From Alteromonas sp047556435 (GTDB lineage Bacteria; Pseudomonadota; Gammaproteobacteria; Enterobacterales; Alteromonadaceae): a stretch of DNA of 64,000 bases. This document shows positions 5,910 through 15,506 of this stretch, in pieces (positions within the stretch are counted from its first letter, which is position 1; each line of letters starts with the position of its first letter). Where the stretch lies: NCBI RefSeq assembly GCF_047556435.1, contig NZ_CP180210.1, positions 682,001 through 746,000 on the forward strand. The letters run 5' to 3'. The notes beneath the pieces were generated by a model, which was given only the letters and a program-made list of their open reading frames with translations, was not told the origin of the DNA and did not search any database. The translations under genes and the position numbers were made by a program.

Positions 5910-6827
5910 TTACTCAGTCACCACAAACGGCAAATTAATCGTTGAAGCATTGATTTCCGATATCCACATATATTTGCCCGGCGACAGGTCGACCGTGACA
6001 TAGCCATGATTACCCGCTCTCATATGCTCCAGTCCGCCGAGAAAAGTCACAGGTGCGGGGGCGCGCAGGCCGCCCACGTTGGTCCAGTCCATCCAGTGAT
6101 AAACGTCGTCTACGTTAGTGGTGTCCTCTAATCTGGCTAAGTTAAGGTCATATGGCATAAAGCCAGCCGGGTCTTCTTCAATATTGATACGAAACGTACG
6201 CTTCCCCGCACTGACGCTGAAAGGGCCTGTCACGCCCGAATTTGTGACGGTGAGCGTATGATCTGCTGCGGGGGAGGACGTTCTTGCGTCGGCTTCGTAT
6301 ACATCGATTTGTTGCAGCATTCCCATAAGCGTATGCCACTTTCCGTCCGGTGATTTCACGTAACATTCCACAAGGTAGGTGCCCGGCTTATCGATAAGAA
6401 ATGTCGATTGGGTGCTTAGCCCTGGAGAAAGCAACCCGGCGCCACCTACCCAGGTCATCTGTAATCCCCATTCGGGAACATGTTCCTGAAAAAACGGGCC
6501 GATATCGGCTTTGGTCAGCTCACCGCTGCGCAGACCCTGCATGAGTGGCTCAAAAACAGGTGCCACATGCTCCAGTTGATCCTCAATAGTTTTCCCTTCT
6601 ACCAAACGATACATGGCGACAAAATGTGCCTGACCGCCCATATTGGTAAATGAGAATGTTGTCCATCCTGTAGGCAAGGTTTCAGGAGCTTCTATGGCAT
6701 ATTCGGTAGTGACGATTTCAACTGTATTAGGTGTTGACGAATTTGCCACAGCCGTTGGCAACATGAGTGCGCTTATCGTGCTAAGCGCGATAGTAAAAGT
6801 AGAAGTAAAGGACAATCTGGCGAACAT
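5910..6827 (-). CDS. Exported cupredoxin-like protein, two domains
   Basis: 305 residues from the ATG at 6827, chosen because AGGAG lies 6 bp upstream. It has a Sec signal peptide (about 1-27, ending PTAVAN). Two beta-sandwich-like halves follow. The first has plastocyanin-type features: a His in GGQAHFVAMYR and a loop with Cys, His and Met (YLVECYVKSPDGKWHTLMGM). The second half ends SPGKYMWISE, where the copper Cys is replaced by Trp. A copper or redox role in the periplasm is therefore possible for the first half only; this is inference. It lies tail-to-tail with intI, so it marks the chromosomal flank of the integron. Confidence 0.6.
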   Translation of the reverse strand: MFARLSFTSTFTIALSTISALMLPTAVANSSTPNTVEIVTTEYAIEAPETLPTGWTTFSFTNMGGQAHFVAMYRLVEGKTIEDQLEHVAPVFEPLMQGLRSGELTKADIGPFFQEHVPEWGLQMTWVGGAGLLSPGLSTQSTFLIDKPGTYLVECYVKSPDGKWHTLMGMLQQIDVYEADARTSSPAADHTLTVTNSGVTGPFSVSAGKRTFRINIEEDPAGFMPYDLNLARLEDTTNVDDVYHWMDWTNVGGLRAPAPVTFLGGLEHMRAGNHGYVTVDLSPGKYMWISEINASTINLPFVVTE

Positions 6828-6916
6828 GCGCATCTCCTGGCTGTCGTTTAATATTTGAACAACACTTAAGCCTAGACAATACCGGTAAGTTAGCAACTTA
6901 CCGTTGCAGACAACAA

Positions 6917-6938
6917 AAAAGGGCCCGCAGGCCCTTTT
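6917..6938 (-). terminator. Rho-independent terminator of fadBA
   Basis: A 9-bp stem AAAAGGGCC / GGCCCTTTT with a 4-base loop is followed on the minus strand by a T run. It sits about 20 bp after the fadA stop. Confidence 0.85.
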
Positions 6939-6959
6939 GTCATTTCAACCGAACAGCAC

Positions 6960-8123
6960 TTACACGCGCTCGAAGATGGTCGCAATACCCTGACCAAGAC
7001 CAATACACATGGTCGCCAGGCCAACGCTCTTGTCGTTGTCTTCCATCAAATTAAGCAGCGTGGTGCTGATACGTGCGCCTGAACAACCCAGCGGGTGACC
7101 CAGTGCAATCGCACCGCCGTTCAGGTTCACTTTCTCATCGTAACTGTCCAGCCAACCCAGTTGCTTAATACAAGACAGCGCTTGTGCCGCAAAGGCTTCG
7201 TTGAACTCGGCAAGCTCGATGTCGTCCATAGTCATGCCAGCACGTTTAAGCGCTTTCTGGGTTGCAGGCACCGGGCCCTGACCCATAATCGCCGCATCAC
7301 AGCCAGCCACACCCATCGCACGAATGCGCGCACGTGGCTTCAGGCCAAGTGCTTTGGCTTTGTCTGCCGACATCAGCAGCATGGCGGATGCACCATCAGA
7401 AATAGCAGATGATGTACCTGCGGTTACCGTACCATTAACCGGATCGAATACCGGGCGCAGTGCCGCCATGGTTTCTACCGTGCTTTCCGGACGGATCACT
7501 TCATCAGCATCAATCATCTTCAGCACGCCATTGGCGTCGTGACCTTCCACCGGCACAATTTCGTTGTTCCAGCGTCCTTCCAGGTGCGCTTTGTGCGCGC
7601 GCTGGTGCGAACGTGCACCAAACGCATCCTGCATTTCACGGCTGATGCCGTTTTGACGGCCCAGCAGTTCTGCAGTCATACCCATGTTGCCAGACGCTTT
7701 CGCGGTGTATTTGGCCAGGGCGGGGTGGAAGTCTACATTGAACGTCATTGGCACGTGACCCATGTGCTCAACACCACCAATCATAAACACATCACCGTTG
7801 CCGGTCATGATGCCTTTGGCGGCATCGTGCAGCGCCTGCATCGATGAACCACACAGGCGGTTTACTGTCACGGCACTGGTGCTGCGTGGAATGTCGGTCA
7901 GCAGCTGTGCGTTACGGGCAATGTTGAAGCCCTGTTCTTTGGTTTGCTGTACGCAGCCCCAGATAATGTCTTCAATCTCTGAAGGATCCAGGTTCGGGTT
8001 GCGCTCAAGCAACGCGTTCATCAGGTGCGCTGACAGGGATTCAGCTCGCACGTTTCTAAATACGCCACCCTTGGAGCGCCCCATTGGGGTACGAATGCAA
8101 TCGATTACTACGACGTCTTTCAT
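6960..8123 (-). CDS. fadA: 3-ketoacyl-CoA thiolase FadA
   Basis: 387 residues, the normal length. It catalyses the thiolytic cleavage of 3-ketoacyl-CoA, the last step of each beta-oxidation round, as the beta subunit of the FadBA complex. The acylated nucleophile is Cys91 in NRLCGSSMQ; the catalytic His is in ALGHPLGCSG and the second Cys in TMCIGLGQG. It begins MKDVVVIDCIRTPMGR, the family N-terminus. It follows fadB by 18 bp on the same strand, forming the fadBA operon. Confidence 0.97.
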   Translation of the reverse strand: MKDVVVIDCIRTPMGRSKGGVFRNVRAESLSAHLMNALLERNPNLDPSEIEDIIWGCVQQTKEQGFNIARNAQLLTDIPRSTSAVTVNRLCGSSMQALHDAAKGIMTGNGDVFMIGGVEHMGHVPMTFNVDFHPALAKYTAKASGNMGMTAELLGRQNGISREMQDAFGARSHQRAHKAHLEGRWNNEIVPVEGHDANGVLKMIDADEVIRPESTVETMAALRPVFDPVNGTVTAGTSSAISDGASAMLLMSADKAKALGLKPRARIRAMGVAGCDAAIMGQGPVPATQKALKRAGMTMDDIELAEFNEAFAAQALSCIKQLGWLDSYDEKVNLNGGAIALGHPLGCSGARISTTLLNLMEDNDKSVGLATMCIGLGQGIATIFERV

Positions 8124-8141
8124 GTTCTGTCTCCTATGGGT

Positions 8142-10292
8142 TTATGCGAAGTAAGATTTACCGTCGGCGGCCATTTGGCGCACACCGTCTGTAACCTGGT
8201 AAATCGGACCTAAGTGAGCGTACTTGTCAGCCATTTCAACGAAGTTCGCTAACCCAATTGTTTCAATCCAGCGGAAGATACCACCACGGAACGGCGGGAA
8301 GCCAAGCCCGTACAGCAGCGCCATATCGGCTTCTGATGCACTGTCCACAATGCCTTCTTCCAGGCAGCGAATAGCTTCGTTCGCCATGGGCACCATCAAG
8401 CGCGCGATGATTTCTTCTTTATCAAATTCGCGGCTGTCAGCAACGTGCTCTTTCATCAGGCCGTATGCTTCTTCTGATGCGGTTTTCATTGGGCGACCGC
8501 GCTTGTCTGTGCCGTAGTCGTAGAAACCTTTGCCGTTTTTCTGACCTAAACGTTTGGCGTTAAACTGGATGGTGACCGGGTCGTTACCAATCTTCTGCAT
8601 ACGCTCAGGAATGCCGTCAGCCATTACGCCAGAGGCGTGATCGGCGGTATCCATGCCCACAACGTCAAGCAGGTAGGCCGGGCCCATCGGCCAGCCAAAA
8701 TCTTTTTCCATTACTTTGTCGACTTTCACGAAGTCAGCACCGTCCAGTACCAGCTTGCTGAAGCCTGCAAAATAAGGGAACAGTACACGGTTAACCAAGA
8801 AACCCGGACAGTCGTTTACCACAATCGGCGTTTTACCCATCTTCAGTGTGGCAGCCACCACAGCGTTAATGGTGTCTTCTGAGGTTTTCTCACCACGGAT
8901 AATTTCAACCAGCGGCATGCGGTGCACCGGATTAAAGAAGTGCATACCACAGAAGCGCTCTGGCTTATCCAGGCTCTCTGCCAGTTGGTTGATAGAGATA
9001 GTGGAGGTGTTCGAGCAGATGATCGCATCATCGGCTACCACTGATTCGGTCTCTTTCAACACGCTGGCTTTAATTTTCGGGTTCTCTACCACGGCTTCGA
9101 TAACCAGATCGGCATCTTTCATGGTGGAGTATTCAAGCGTTGGCGTGATGGCGTTCAGCGTGGTTGCCATTTTGGTGGCGTCTACCTTGCCGCGCTGCAT
9201 GCCTTTGCCCAGAATTTTCGCGGCTTCTTTCAAGCCTAAATCCAGTGCATCGCGGTTGATGTCTTTCATCACTACCGGCTGGCCTTTCGAGGCTGCCTGA
9301 TAGGCAATACCGCCACCCATGATGCCGGCACCCAGTACTGCAGTCAGGTTGATCTCTTTCGAAGACGATTTCGCCAGCTTCTTGCCTTTGCCTTTCACGT
9401 GTTGGTCGGCCAGGAAAATACCAATCTGCGCTTGCGCGGCATCGGTTTTCGCCAGCTTCACAAAGCCTTCGTTTTCCAGCTTCAGCGCGCCGTCACGGTC
9501 AAGGCCAGAGGCATTTTTCACCGTTTCAACCATCATGTGTGGGGCAGGGTAATGTTTGCCAGCCTTCGCGGCGACCATGGCTTGTGCGGTAGAGAAGCTC
9601 ATCATGGCTTCGTTTTTATTAAGCGCTAATGGGGCTTTTTTCGCAGTGCGACGTTTTTCCCAGTCAATTTTGCCGTCAGCAGCGTCTTTCAGCATAGAAA
9701 GCGCAGCGTCTTTTAGCGCATCTGGCGCTACTACGGCATCAACCGCACCTTCATCCAGCGCTTGCTGACCTTTGCGATCTTTACCCGTGGTCATCCACTC
9801 AAGAGCGTTATCTGAACCAATCAGGCGCGGCAGACGGACGGTGCCGCCAAAGCCGGGCATCAGGCCCAGTTTTACTTCTGGCAGGCCAATTGAGGCTGAC
9901 GTATCTGCAACACGCAGGTCACACGCCAGCGCCATTTCACAGCCGCCACCAAGGGCAAAACCGTTTACCGCGGCAATGGTGGGGAAGGGCAGATCTTCAA
10001 AGCGGTCGAATACCTGAGAGGTTTTGCCAACCCACTCTAATACTTCATCATCCGACTTGCTGAACAGGTCTGTGAATTCGGTAATGTCAGCGCCAACGAT
10101 AAACGCAGATTTACCACTGCGTACCAGTACGCCTTTCACATCATCGCGACCTTTTAAAGCCTGAGTGGCTTCATCCAGTTCGCTGACGGTCTGGCGGTCA
10201 AACTTATTCACTGAACCTGCGGCGTCAAACACCAGCTCAGCAAAACCGTCGTCAAGCATGCTGACGGACAGACTCTTGCCTTCGTATATCAT
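8142..10292 (-). CDS. fadB: Fatty acid oxidation complex alpha subunit FadB
   Basis: 716 residues from the ATG at 10292 (AGGAG 6 bp upstream; homology to E. coli FadB starts here, not at the upstream frame start 10352). The N-terminal enoyl-CoA hydratase/isomerase domain has catalytic Glu119 (GGGCEMALACD) and Glu139 (GLPEVKLGLMPGFGG). The 3-hydroxyacyl-CoA dehydrogenase domain begins with the NAD fold GAGIMGGGIAYQ and contains HFFNPVHRMPLVEII. The C-terminal domain closes with YGLGFPPFRGG. It carries out hydration and dehydrogenation of long-chain enoyl-CoA. Probably controlled from the PsrA-like box at 10464. Confidence 0.97.
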   Translation of the reverse strand: MIYEGKSLSVSMLDDGFAELVFDAAGSVNKFDRQTVSELDEATQALKGRDDVKGVLVRSGKSAFIVGADITEFTDLFSKSDDEVLEWVGKTSQVFDRFEDLPFPTIAAVNGFALGGGCEMALACDLRVADTSASIGLPEVKLGLMPGFGGTVRLPRLIGSDNALEWMTTGKDRKGQQALDEGAVDAVVAPDALKDAALSMLKDAADGKIDWEKRRTAKKAPLALNKNEAMMSFSTAQAMVAAKAGKHYPAPHMMVETVKNASGLDRDGALKLENEGFVKLAKTDAAQAQIGIFLADQHVKGKGKKLAKSSSKEINLTAVLGAGIMGGGIAYQAASKGQPVVMKDINRDALDLGLKEAAKILGKGMQRGKVDATKMATTLNAITPTLEYSTMKDADLVIEAVVENPKIKASVLKETESVVADDAIICSNTSTISINQLAESLDKPERFCGMHFFNPVHRMPLVEIIRGEKTSEDTINAVVAATLKMGKTPIVVNDCPGFLVNRVLFPYFAGFSKLVLDGADFVKVDKVMEKDFGWPMGPAYLLDVVGMDTADHASGVMADGIPERMQKIGNDPVTIQFNAKRLGQKNGKGFYDYGTDKRGRPMKTASEEAYGLMKEHVADSREFDKEEIIARLMVPMANEAIRCLEEGIVDSASEADMALLYGLGFPPFRGGIFRWIETIGLANFVEMADKYAHLGPIYQVTDGVRQMAADGKSYFA

Positions 10293-10463
10293 TATCATCT
10301 CCTTTGGCATTGGCCAGGATGCCAGTACAGGGCCGTCCCTTTGTGGGTACAAGGTGGAAAGTACGACTAATAACGTCGAAAAAGCTTCCAGGGATCGAAT
10401 TGTACTGACGCGTTAGGGTGGCTAGATTCTTGACAAAGCCACGCAAAATTTCAATGAAAAATT

Positions 10464-10477
10464 CAAACAACTGTTTC
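10464..10477. promoter_or_regulatory. PsrA-like operator upstream of fadBA
   Basis: CAAACAACTGTTTC fits the published PsrA pattern (G/C)AAAC-N2-4-GTTT(G/C) with N4. PsrA is the TetR-family fatty-acid degradation repressor of many gammaproteobacteria. The site is about 170 bp upstream of the fadB start. Match by eye; binding is not shown. Confidence 0.5.
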
Positions 10478-10500
10478 AATTTGTGCAAAACATGGCGTCG

Positions 10501-10539
10501 CATGTCATTTTTTCAAGCGTAAACACGACAAATGACATG
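10501..10539. repeat. Perfect 10-bp inverted repeat in the fadB-slt intergenic region
   Basis: CATGTCATTT (10501-10510) and AAATGACATG (10530-10539) are exact reverse complements 19 bp apart, in AT-rich DNA. It could be a regulator site with half-sites about three helical turns apart, or an RNA hairpin; no known consensus was recognised. Confidence 0.6.
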
Positions 10540-10968
10540 CAATTGTATCAATAAAGAAAGCGCTGTTAGTGTTCATTCACTTAAACTAAAAAACACATTA
10601 CAGCCTTAGCACCAACACGCACTGTCGCGGTAATCTGTCAAAGCCGCTCTGGCAATGGCATTGCGGCAGAACACGCCCAGATGGTGGCTTAAACGGAACA
10701 TTACAAAGGCAGCATGCTACCAATGTACACATAGACTTCTGCAAACCATCGCTTGTATAATGGCCGCAGTTGAAGGTGATCGCCAGTCCTAACAACAATA
10801 ACAAACTAACTGACAAAGTGCGTAAGTGCAGTCGAGGCCAGGAAGCGCTGAGTGCGATGCACAGATTCCACCTTTCTTTACGGGCCGTAGTGTTCCGTTT
10901 AAGTGTTAAGTCGGTATGAATGTCGCGTGCAATCATAATGAATTTGTTCTTGCAGGTAGGGTGACACG

Positions 10969-12990
10969 ATGGACGTTTTCTCGTCGACAATAAGAAAGGC
11001 CAGGTGTTTCAGCGTTGCGCTGACGACGGTCATGTTGCTGTGCGTATTGCCGGCGAGGGCAAACTCCTTATTGCCCCACGACGGAAAAGACGCCCAGCGT
11101 GAGGCATTCGAAGCCCTTGAAAAAGCCATACAGCTTACTCCCCGAAATAAACTGCACTCTCTTTCCAGTGAATTTGATGCCCTTCAGGGGTATCCGCTTT
11201 ATCCTTACCTTGTACGGCAAAAATTATTACGTGACTTGTCCATTCGTAATCGCGAAGAGGTAGAACGTTTCCTGTTCGATTACGACAACCAGCCGTTTGT
11301 ATACAGCCTGCGCCGAAAATGGCTGGCATACCTCGCGGATAAAGGCCATAAGGATGCTTTCATGGCCAGCTATCGTGACAATATGGGGGCAGCAATTACC
11401 TGTCAGTACCTCGGCTATCAGGTGCAGATGGCAAGCAATCCGGCTTACTGGCTGGCGAAAGTCGATGACATCTGGTTGTCTGGAGAGTCGCAACCCAATG
11501 AGTGTGACGATATTTTTGCACTTTGGCGTAAGCACGGCATGATGACTGACGAGAAAGTGCTGGGGCGAATTGAAAAAGCCGCCATGGGTGGCAACATTCG
11601 GTTAGTGCCGTATCTGCAAAAGCGGTTATCCGATGATACGTACTATCTGGCAGAGCTCTGGGAGCAGGCACGCCGCTCGCCCCGTATCGCGTTAAAAGCC
11701 TCACGCTTTCCGTTAAAAAACAAAGATGACGAAGCGCGCGTTTTAGCCTGGTCGCTGGAGAAGCTGGCGTGGCAGCGAGTGGATGACGCCGTAAAAGGCT
11801 ATTACCTATGGCAGCCAAAGAAAATCTTCAGCGCAGCGCAAATGCGGGACATCACGCGTGCCATCGCTCTGAGTATGGCAATAGACAATCATCCTGACGC
11901 CCGCGAGTGGCTGATCAAAGCCGATGTGTCCGGTGCGGATGAAGACGTCAAGCGCTGGCATGTGGCATATCTGCTTCGCCAGCAGCAATGGCAACAGGTA
12001 TTGGCGGTAATAGGTAGCGCCAGCGACAAGCGGCAGGAAGAAGATAACTTCCTGTACTGGCGTGGCCGCAGCTTTGATGCGCTGGGCATGCCCGAGCAAG
12101 CTTCAATGGCTTACGAAGAGCTCGCTGGCGAGCGCCATTTTTATGGTTTTCTGGCCAGCGCCAAGCTGGCTAAGAAGCCGTCTCTGATGCATCGCCCTGC
12201 GCCGCGCGATCCTGCGGTTATTGAACAGATCCGTAATCTGCCGTCAGCCAGACGGGCCTATGAGTTTTTGCAGCTCGGGCGTCTGATTGATGCCCGCCGC
12301 GAGTGGCGTCATTTATTGTTCTCGCTCAATAGTACACAGGTGAAAGATGCGGCTATTCTTGCCAGCGAATGGGGTTGGTACGATCAGGCCATAATCAGCT
12401 TCGCCCGCAGTGGCTACTGGGACGACGTTGAACGCCGCTTCCCGCTTGCCTACGCGCCCGAGTTTTCATCGGTGGGGAAAACCTACAATGTGCCGCAGGC
12501 ATTTGCGATGGCGATTGCGCGCCGCGAAAGCTCGTTTATGTCAGATGCAGTATCTCCGGCAGGTGCTACCGGGTTGATGCAGTTAATGCCAGGCACCGCG
12601 CAGTATATTTCCGAGCAACGGGTAAATCGCCAGACCCTGTTTGAACCAGATAAAAACCTCCATTTTGGGGTGCAGTACTTGCGCTATCTGATGGATAAAC
12701 TGGACGATAATCCGGTGCTGGTTTCCGCGTCTTACAATGCGGGCTGGAAACGGGTGCTGGAGTGGCTACCGGAAAAGCAATCGCTGCCTACCGATATCTG
12801 GATTGAAAATATCCCTTATCGCGAAACGCGACATTATGTAAAAGCGGTTCTGGCCTACCGGTATATCTACGAACAGCAGCTTGGCGAGCCGTCGGAATTG
12901 TTCAATGAGCTGGCAACCCGCCCCATTCCGGCAGCAACGTCAATAGTCGAGAGCCAGTCCACCGGACAGCTTCAACTGGCCCCTCAGTAA
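10969..12990 (+). CDS. slt: Soluble lytic murein transglycosylase Slt
   Basis: 673 residues with a signal peptide (about 1-32, hydrophobic VALTTVMLLCVLPARA), a long alpha-superhelical U/L domain region, and the C-terminal SLT (GEWL-type) catalytic domain from about residue 505. The catalytic Glu520 is in ARRESSFMSD, followed by SPAGATGLMQLMPGTA and SASYNAGWKRV, all diagnostic. It cleaves the MurNAc-GlcNAc bond of peptidoglycan with formation of 1,6-anhydroMurNAc in the periplasm. Its products are the muropeptides taken up by AmpG, encoded elsewhere in this window. AGGGTGA precedes the ATG. Confidence 0.95.
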   Translation: MDVFSSTIRKARCFSVALTTVMLLCVLPARANSLLPHDGKDAQREAFEALEKAIQLTPRNKLHSLSSEFDALQGYPLYPYLVRQKLLRDLSIRNREEVERFLFDYDNQPFVYSLRRKWLAYLADKGHKDAFMASYRDNMGAAITCQYLGYQVQMASNPAYWLAKVDDIWLSGESQPNECDDIFALWRKHGMMTDEKVLGRIEKAAMGGNIRLVPYLQKRLSDDTYYLAELWEQARRSPRIALKASRFPLKNKDDEARVLAWSLEKLAWQRVDDAVKGYYLWQPKKIFSAAQMRDITRAIALSMAIDNHPDAREWLIKADVSGADEDVKRWHVAYLLRQQQWQQVLAVIGSASDKRQEEDNFLYWRGRSFDALGMPEQASMAYEELAGERHFYGFLASAKLAKKPSLMHRPAPRDPAVIEQIRNLPSARRAYEFLQLGRLIDARREWRHLLFSLNSTQVKDAAILASEWGWYDQAIISFARSGYWDDVERRFPLAYAPEFSSVGKTYNVPQAFAMAIARRESSFMSDAVSPAGATGLMQLMPGTAQYISEQRVNRQTLFEPDKNLHFGVQYLRYLMDKLDDNPVLVSASYNAGWKRVLEWLPEKQSLPTDIWIENIPYRETRHYVKAVLAYRYIYEQQLGEPSELFNELATRPIPAATSIVESQSTGQLQLAPQ

Positions 12991-13416
12991 GCGCCATAGC
13001 GGGGCAGGAAGACGGGGCTTTAGCAATCATCCGTTGTTGTCATAAGCCCCCGCTTTCTGTTGGTGCATTTACTAAGGGTCATCAACGCCCTTTCGCAGTC
13101 ACCGCAGCATCATCTCATCCTTATCCCATAAAATTGAGAGTATCTGGCCTGAGTCAAAGCGGTCATCTTTGGTCAGCCTGATTGAACTATCTCAGCCACT
13201 GTCGGCCTGACTTTCCAGACAAAATGCTCATCCTCGTCACGCACCATAACGTCTGTGTAAGAGTCATGGTAAACTATTGGCCATTGAAGCGCAGCTAGCG
13301 GGCTAACCCCGGTTTTACAGGTTATTCCGCTTCAACTTGCTGCAAGCGGTTAGCAAAGATAAGAACAGGGTGTTCACCGCTTAACATTAATTATCAGATA
13401 ACAGCAATGAGGTTTT
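12991..13416. other. 426-bp intergenic region, slt to pepQ
   Basis: No gene is seen. An imperfect stem (CGGGGCTT 13013-13020 with AAGCCCCCG about 13044-13052, 23-nt loop, no T run) may slow transcription after slt. The pepQ promoter should lie in the right part, but I could not assign it. Confidence 0.5.
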
Positions 13417-14736
13417 ATGACTGACCACAAGGCAACGTATCAGGCACACATTGAAGAGCTGCAAGCCCGCACCCGCGAAGCATTGCAACGAGAGGGATTA
13501 GATGGGCTGGTGATCCATTCCGGGCAGGGTAAACGCCTGTTTCTGGATGATAACCATTATCCATTTAAAGTGAATCCGCAATTCAAAGCCTGGGTGCCGG
13601 TGGTTGATAACCCGAATTGCTGGCTGGTGGTAAATGGTGTAGATAAACCCAAACTGATTTTTTATCGTCCGGTAGATTTCTGGCATAAAGTGCCGCCAGA
13701 ACCGAACGACTTCTGGACGGACAGCTTCGATATCATTTTGCTTAAGCAGGCTGACGCGGTAGAAAAGCATCTGCCATATGACAAAACCCGCCTGGCTTAT
13801 ATCGGTGAATATATCGAAGTGGCCCGTGCGCTGGGTTTTGAGAACGTCAATCCAGATCGTGTATTGCATTATCTGCATTACCAGCGTGCGTATAAAACCG
13901 ATTACGAACTCGACTGCATGCGTGAAGCGAATAAGCTGGCAGTGGCAGGCCATAATGCGGCTGCAGAGGCATTTCGTCAGGGCGGCAGCGAGTTTGACAT
14001 AAACCTGGCTTACGCCAAGGCGTCGCGGCAGGGCGACAACGATGTGCCCTATACCAGTATTGTTGCGTTAAATGAGCATGCGTCGATTTTGCACTACATG
14101 CAGTGCGATACGGAAGCACCTGCTCAAAACCGTTCATTCCTGATTGACGCCGGTGCCAATTACCATGGCTACGCTGCAGATATTACCCGCACCTACGCGA
14201 TGGAAGACAACCACTTTGCGGACCTTATTAAAGCTGTCGATAAGGTAACGGTGACCTTAGGTGATGCGCTTAAGCCGGGTGTGGCATATACCGATATTCA
14301 TCTGCTGGCGCATGATGGCATTGCTCAGATCCTGCATGATACTGGTATGGTTAATCTGGCTGCGCCTGACATTGTCGAACAGGGCCTTACGCGTACCTTC
14401 TTCCCGCACGGTATTGGCCATTTCCTCGGTCTGCAGGTACACGATGTTGGTGGCCTGGTGAATGATGATCGCGGCACACCTAAGCCATCACCTGATGAGC
14501 ATCCGTTCCTTCGCTGTACCCGCGTTGTCGAGCCACGTCAGGTGTTCACTATTGAACCGGGATTATACTTTATCGATAGTTTGCTGGCTGACCTGAAAGC
14601 AACGCCAGCCTCAAAATATATTAACTGGGATACGATTGAACAATATCGTCCATTCGGCGGTATTCGTATTGAAGACAACATCATTGTTCATCGTGATCGC
14701 AACGAAAACATGACCCGGGATTTAGGTCTTAAGTAA
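13417..14736 (+). CDS. pepQ: Xaa-Pro dipeptidase PepQ
   Basis: 439 residues, close to E. coli PepQ (443) throughout. The N-terminal creatinase-like domain contains LDDNHYPFKVNPQFKAWVP. The pita-bread metallopeptidase domain has the five ligands for two metal ions: Asp in LIDAGANYHGYAADITRTY (two Asp), His in FFPHGIGHFLGL, Glu in TIEPGLYFI and Glu in GIRIEDNII. It hydrolyses Xaa-Pro dipeptides in the cytoplasm, and the family often also attacks organophosphorus diesters. The zupT-like gene follows 25 bp downstream on the same strand. Confidence 0.96.
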   Translation: MTDHKATYQAHIEELQARTREALQREGLDGLVIHSGQGKRLFLDDNHYPFKVNPQFKAWVPVVDNPNCWLVVNGVDKPKLIFYRPVDFWHKVPPEPNDFWTDSFDIILLKQADAVEKHLPYDKTRLAYIGEYIEVARALGFENVNPDRVLHYLHYQRAYKTDYELDCMREANKLAVAGHNAAAEAFRQGGSEFDINLAYAKASRQGDNDVPYTSIVALNEHASILHYMQCDTEAPAQNRSFLIDAGANYHGYAADITRTYAMEDNHFADLIKAVDKVTVTLGDALKPGVAYTDIHLLAHDGIAQILHDTGMVNLAAPDIVEQGLTRTFFPHGIGHFLGLQVHDVGGLVNDDRGTPKPSPDEHPFLRCTRVVEPRQVFTIEPGLYFIDSLLADLKATPASKYINWDTIEQYRPFGGIRIEDNIIVHRDRNENMTRDLGLK

Positions 14737-14761
14737 AGTCTAAACACACAGGAGCGCAGGG

Positions 14762-15478
14762 ATGCCAGACGCCGGAATCATCTCGTTACTCGTCGTGTCG
14801 CTGATTGCCGGGCTTGCTATGCCCGCCGGCGCGCTGCTGGCGTTCGGGCGGGGAATACAGCCAAAATGGCGGGAAAAAGAGCTTCGTCACGGTGTCCTGG
14901 CTTTGGGAGCCGGTGCACTCGTATCGGCAGTCGCGTTAGTGCTTGTGCCCGAGGGGATCAAAGACGTGTCGGTATTGGCGGCTTGTCTTTGTTTTGTGGG
15001 CGGGGCGCTTGCCTTCATGGCACTGGACATCTATCTGGCAAAAAACAAAACCCCGGCCAGTCAGCTTGCAGCGATGCTCAGCGACTTTATCCCCGAATCA
15101 CTGGCGCTGGGCACCACTGCCGCGTTAGGAGGCAGCACCCTATTGCTTGGCCTGCTGATTACGGTACAAAACTTTCCTGAAGGTTTTAATGCCTATCGGG
15201 AAATGCGTGCAAAAGATCGGGATAACCGGAAAAAAATTGTCTTGCTGTTCTGTGTTATGGCGCTGCTAGGCCCCATCATGAGCGCGATAGGCTATTTCTG
15301 GCTGGCTGATTATCCGGTAGTCATCAGCGGCATTATGCTATTCGCTGCGGGCGGCATTTTGTATTCCGTGCTGCAGGACATTGCCCCACAAATTCGAATG
15401 GAAAATCACTGGTTGCCGCCGTTGGGAGGTATATTAGGTTTTCTTATCGGCATGATTGGCTACATGCTGGAAGGATAA
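14762..15478 (+). CDS. ZIP-family metal transporter
   Basis: 238 residues with about eight hydrophobic helices. Family signatures are in the central helices: FIPESLALGTTAALGG and VQNFPEGFNAYREMRAKD, the second matching the ZIP helix V metal motif (E in NFPEGF). AGGAG and GGGATG context precede the ATG. ZIP proteins move Zn2+ or other divalent cations into the cytoplasm. No histidine-rich loop was seen, so metal specificity cannot be told. It may be co-transcribed with pepQ, a metal-dependent enzyme. Confidence 0.85.
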   Translation: MPDAGIISLLVVSLIAGLAMPAGALLAFGRGIQPKWREKELRHGVLALGAGALVSAVALVLVPEGIKDVSVLAACLCFVGGALAFMALDIYLAKNKTPASQLAAMLSDFIPESLALGTTAALGGSTLLLGLLITVQNFPEGFNAYREMRAKDRDNRKKIVLLFCVMALLGPIMSAIGYFWLADYPVVISGIMLFAAGGILYSVLQDIAPQIRMENHWLPPLGGILGFLIGMIGYMLEG

Positions 15479-15506
15479 AGGCTATCAAAACAGGATGACA
15501 TGATTA

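Larger units (their letters stand above)
10293..10968. other. 676-bp divergent intergenic region, fadBA / slt
   Basis: I find no credible gene; the minus-strand frame at 10598-10990 has no family resemblance or ribosome site and overlaps the slt start. The region holds a PsrA-like palindrome and a 10-bp inverted repeat, listed separately, and must contain the fadB promoter (minus) and slt promoter (plus). Confidence 0.6.

Noticed and set aside
7095..9768. Many plus-strand frames opposite fadA and fadB
   Set aside because: Shadow frames of GC-rich coding DNA; the minus-strand genes account for the sequence completely.
10598..10990. 130-residue minus-strand frame between fadB and slt
   Set aside because: Overlaps the slt start, no ribosome site, odd composition (Cys- and Arg-rich) with no family features.
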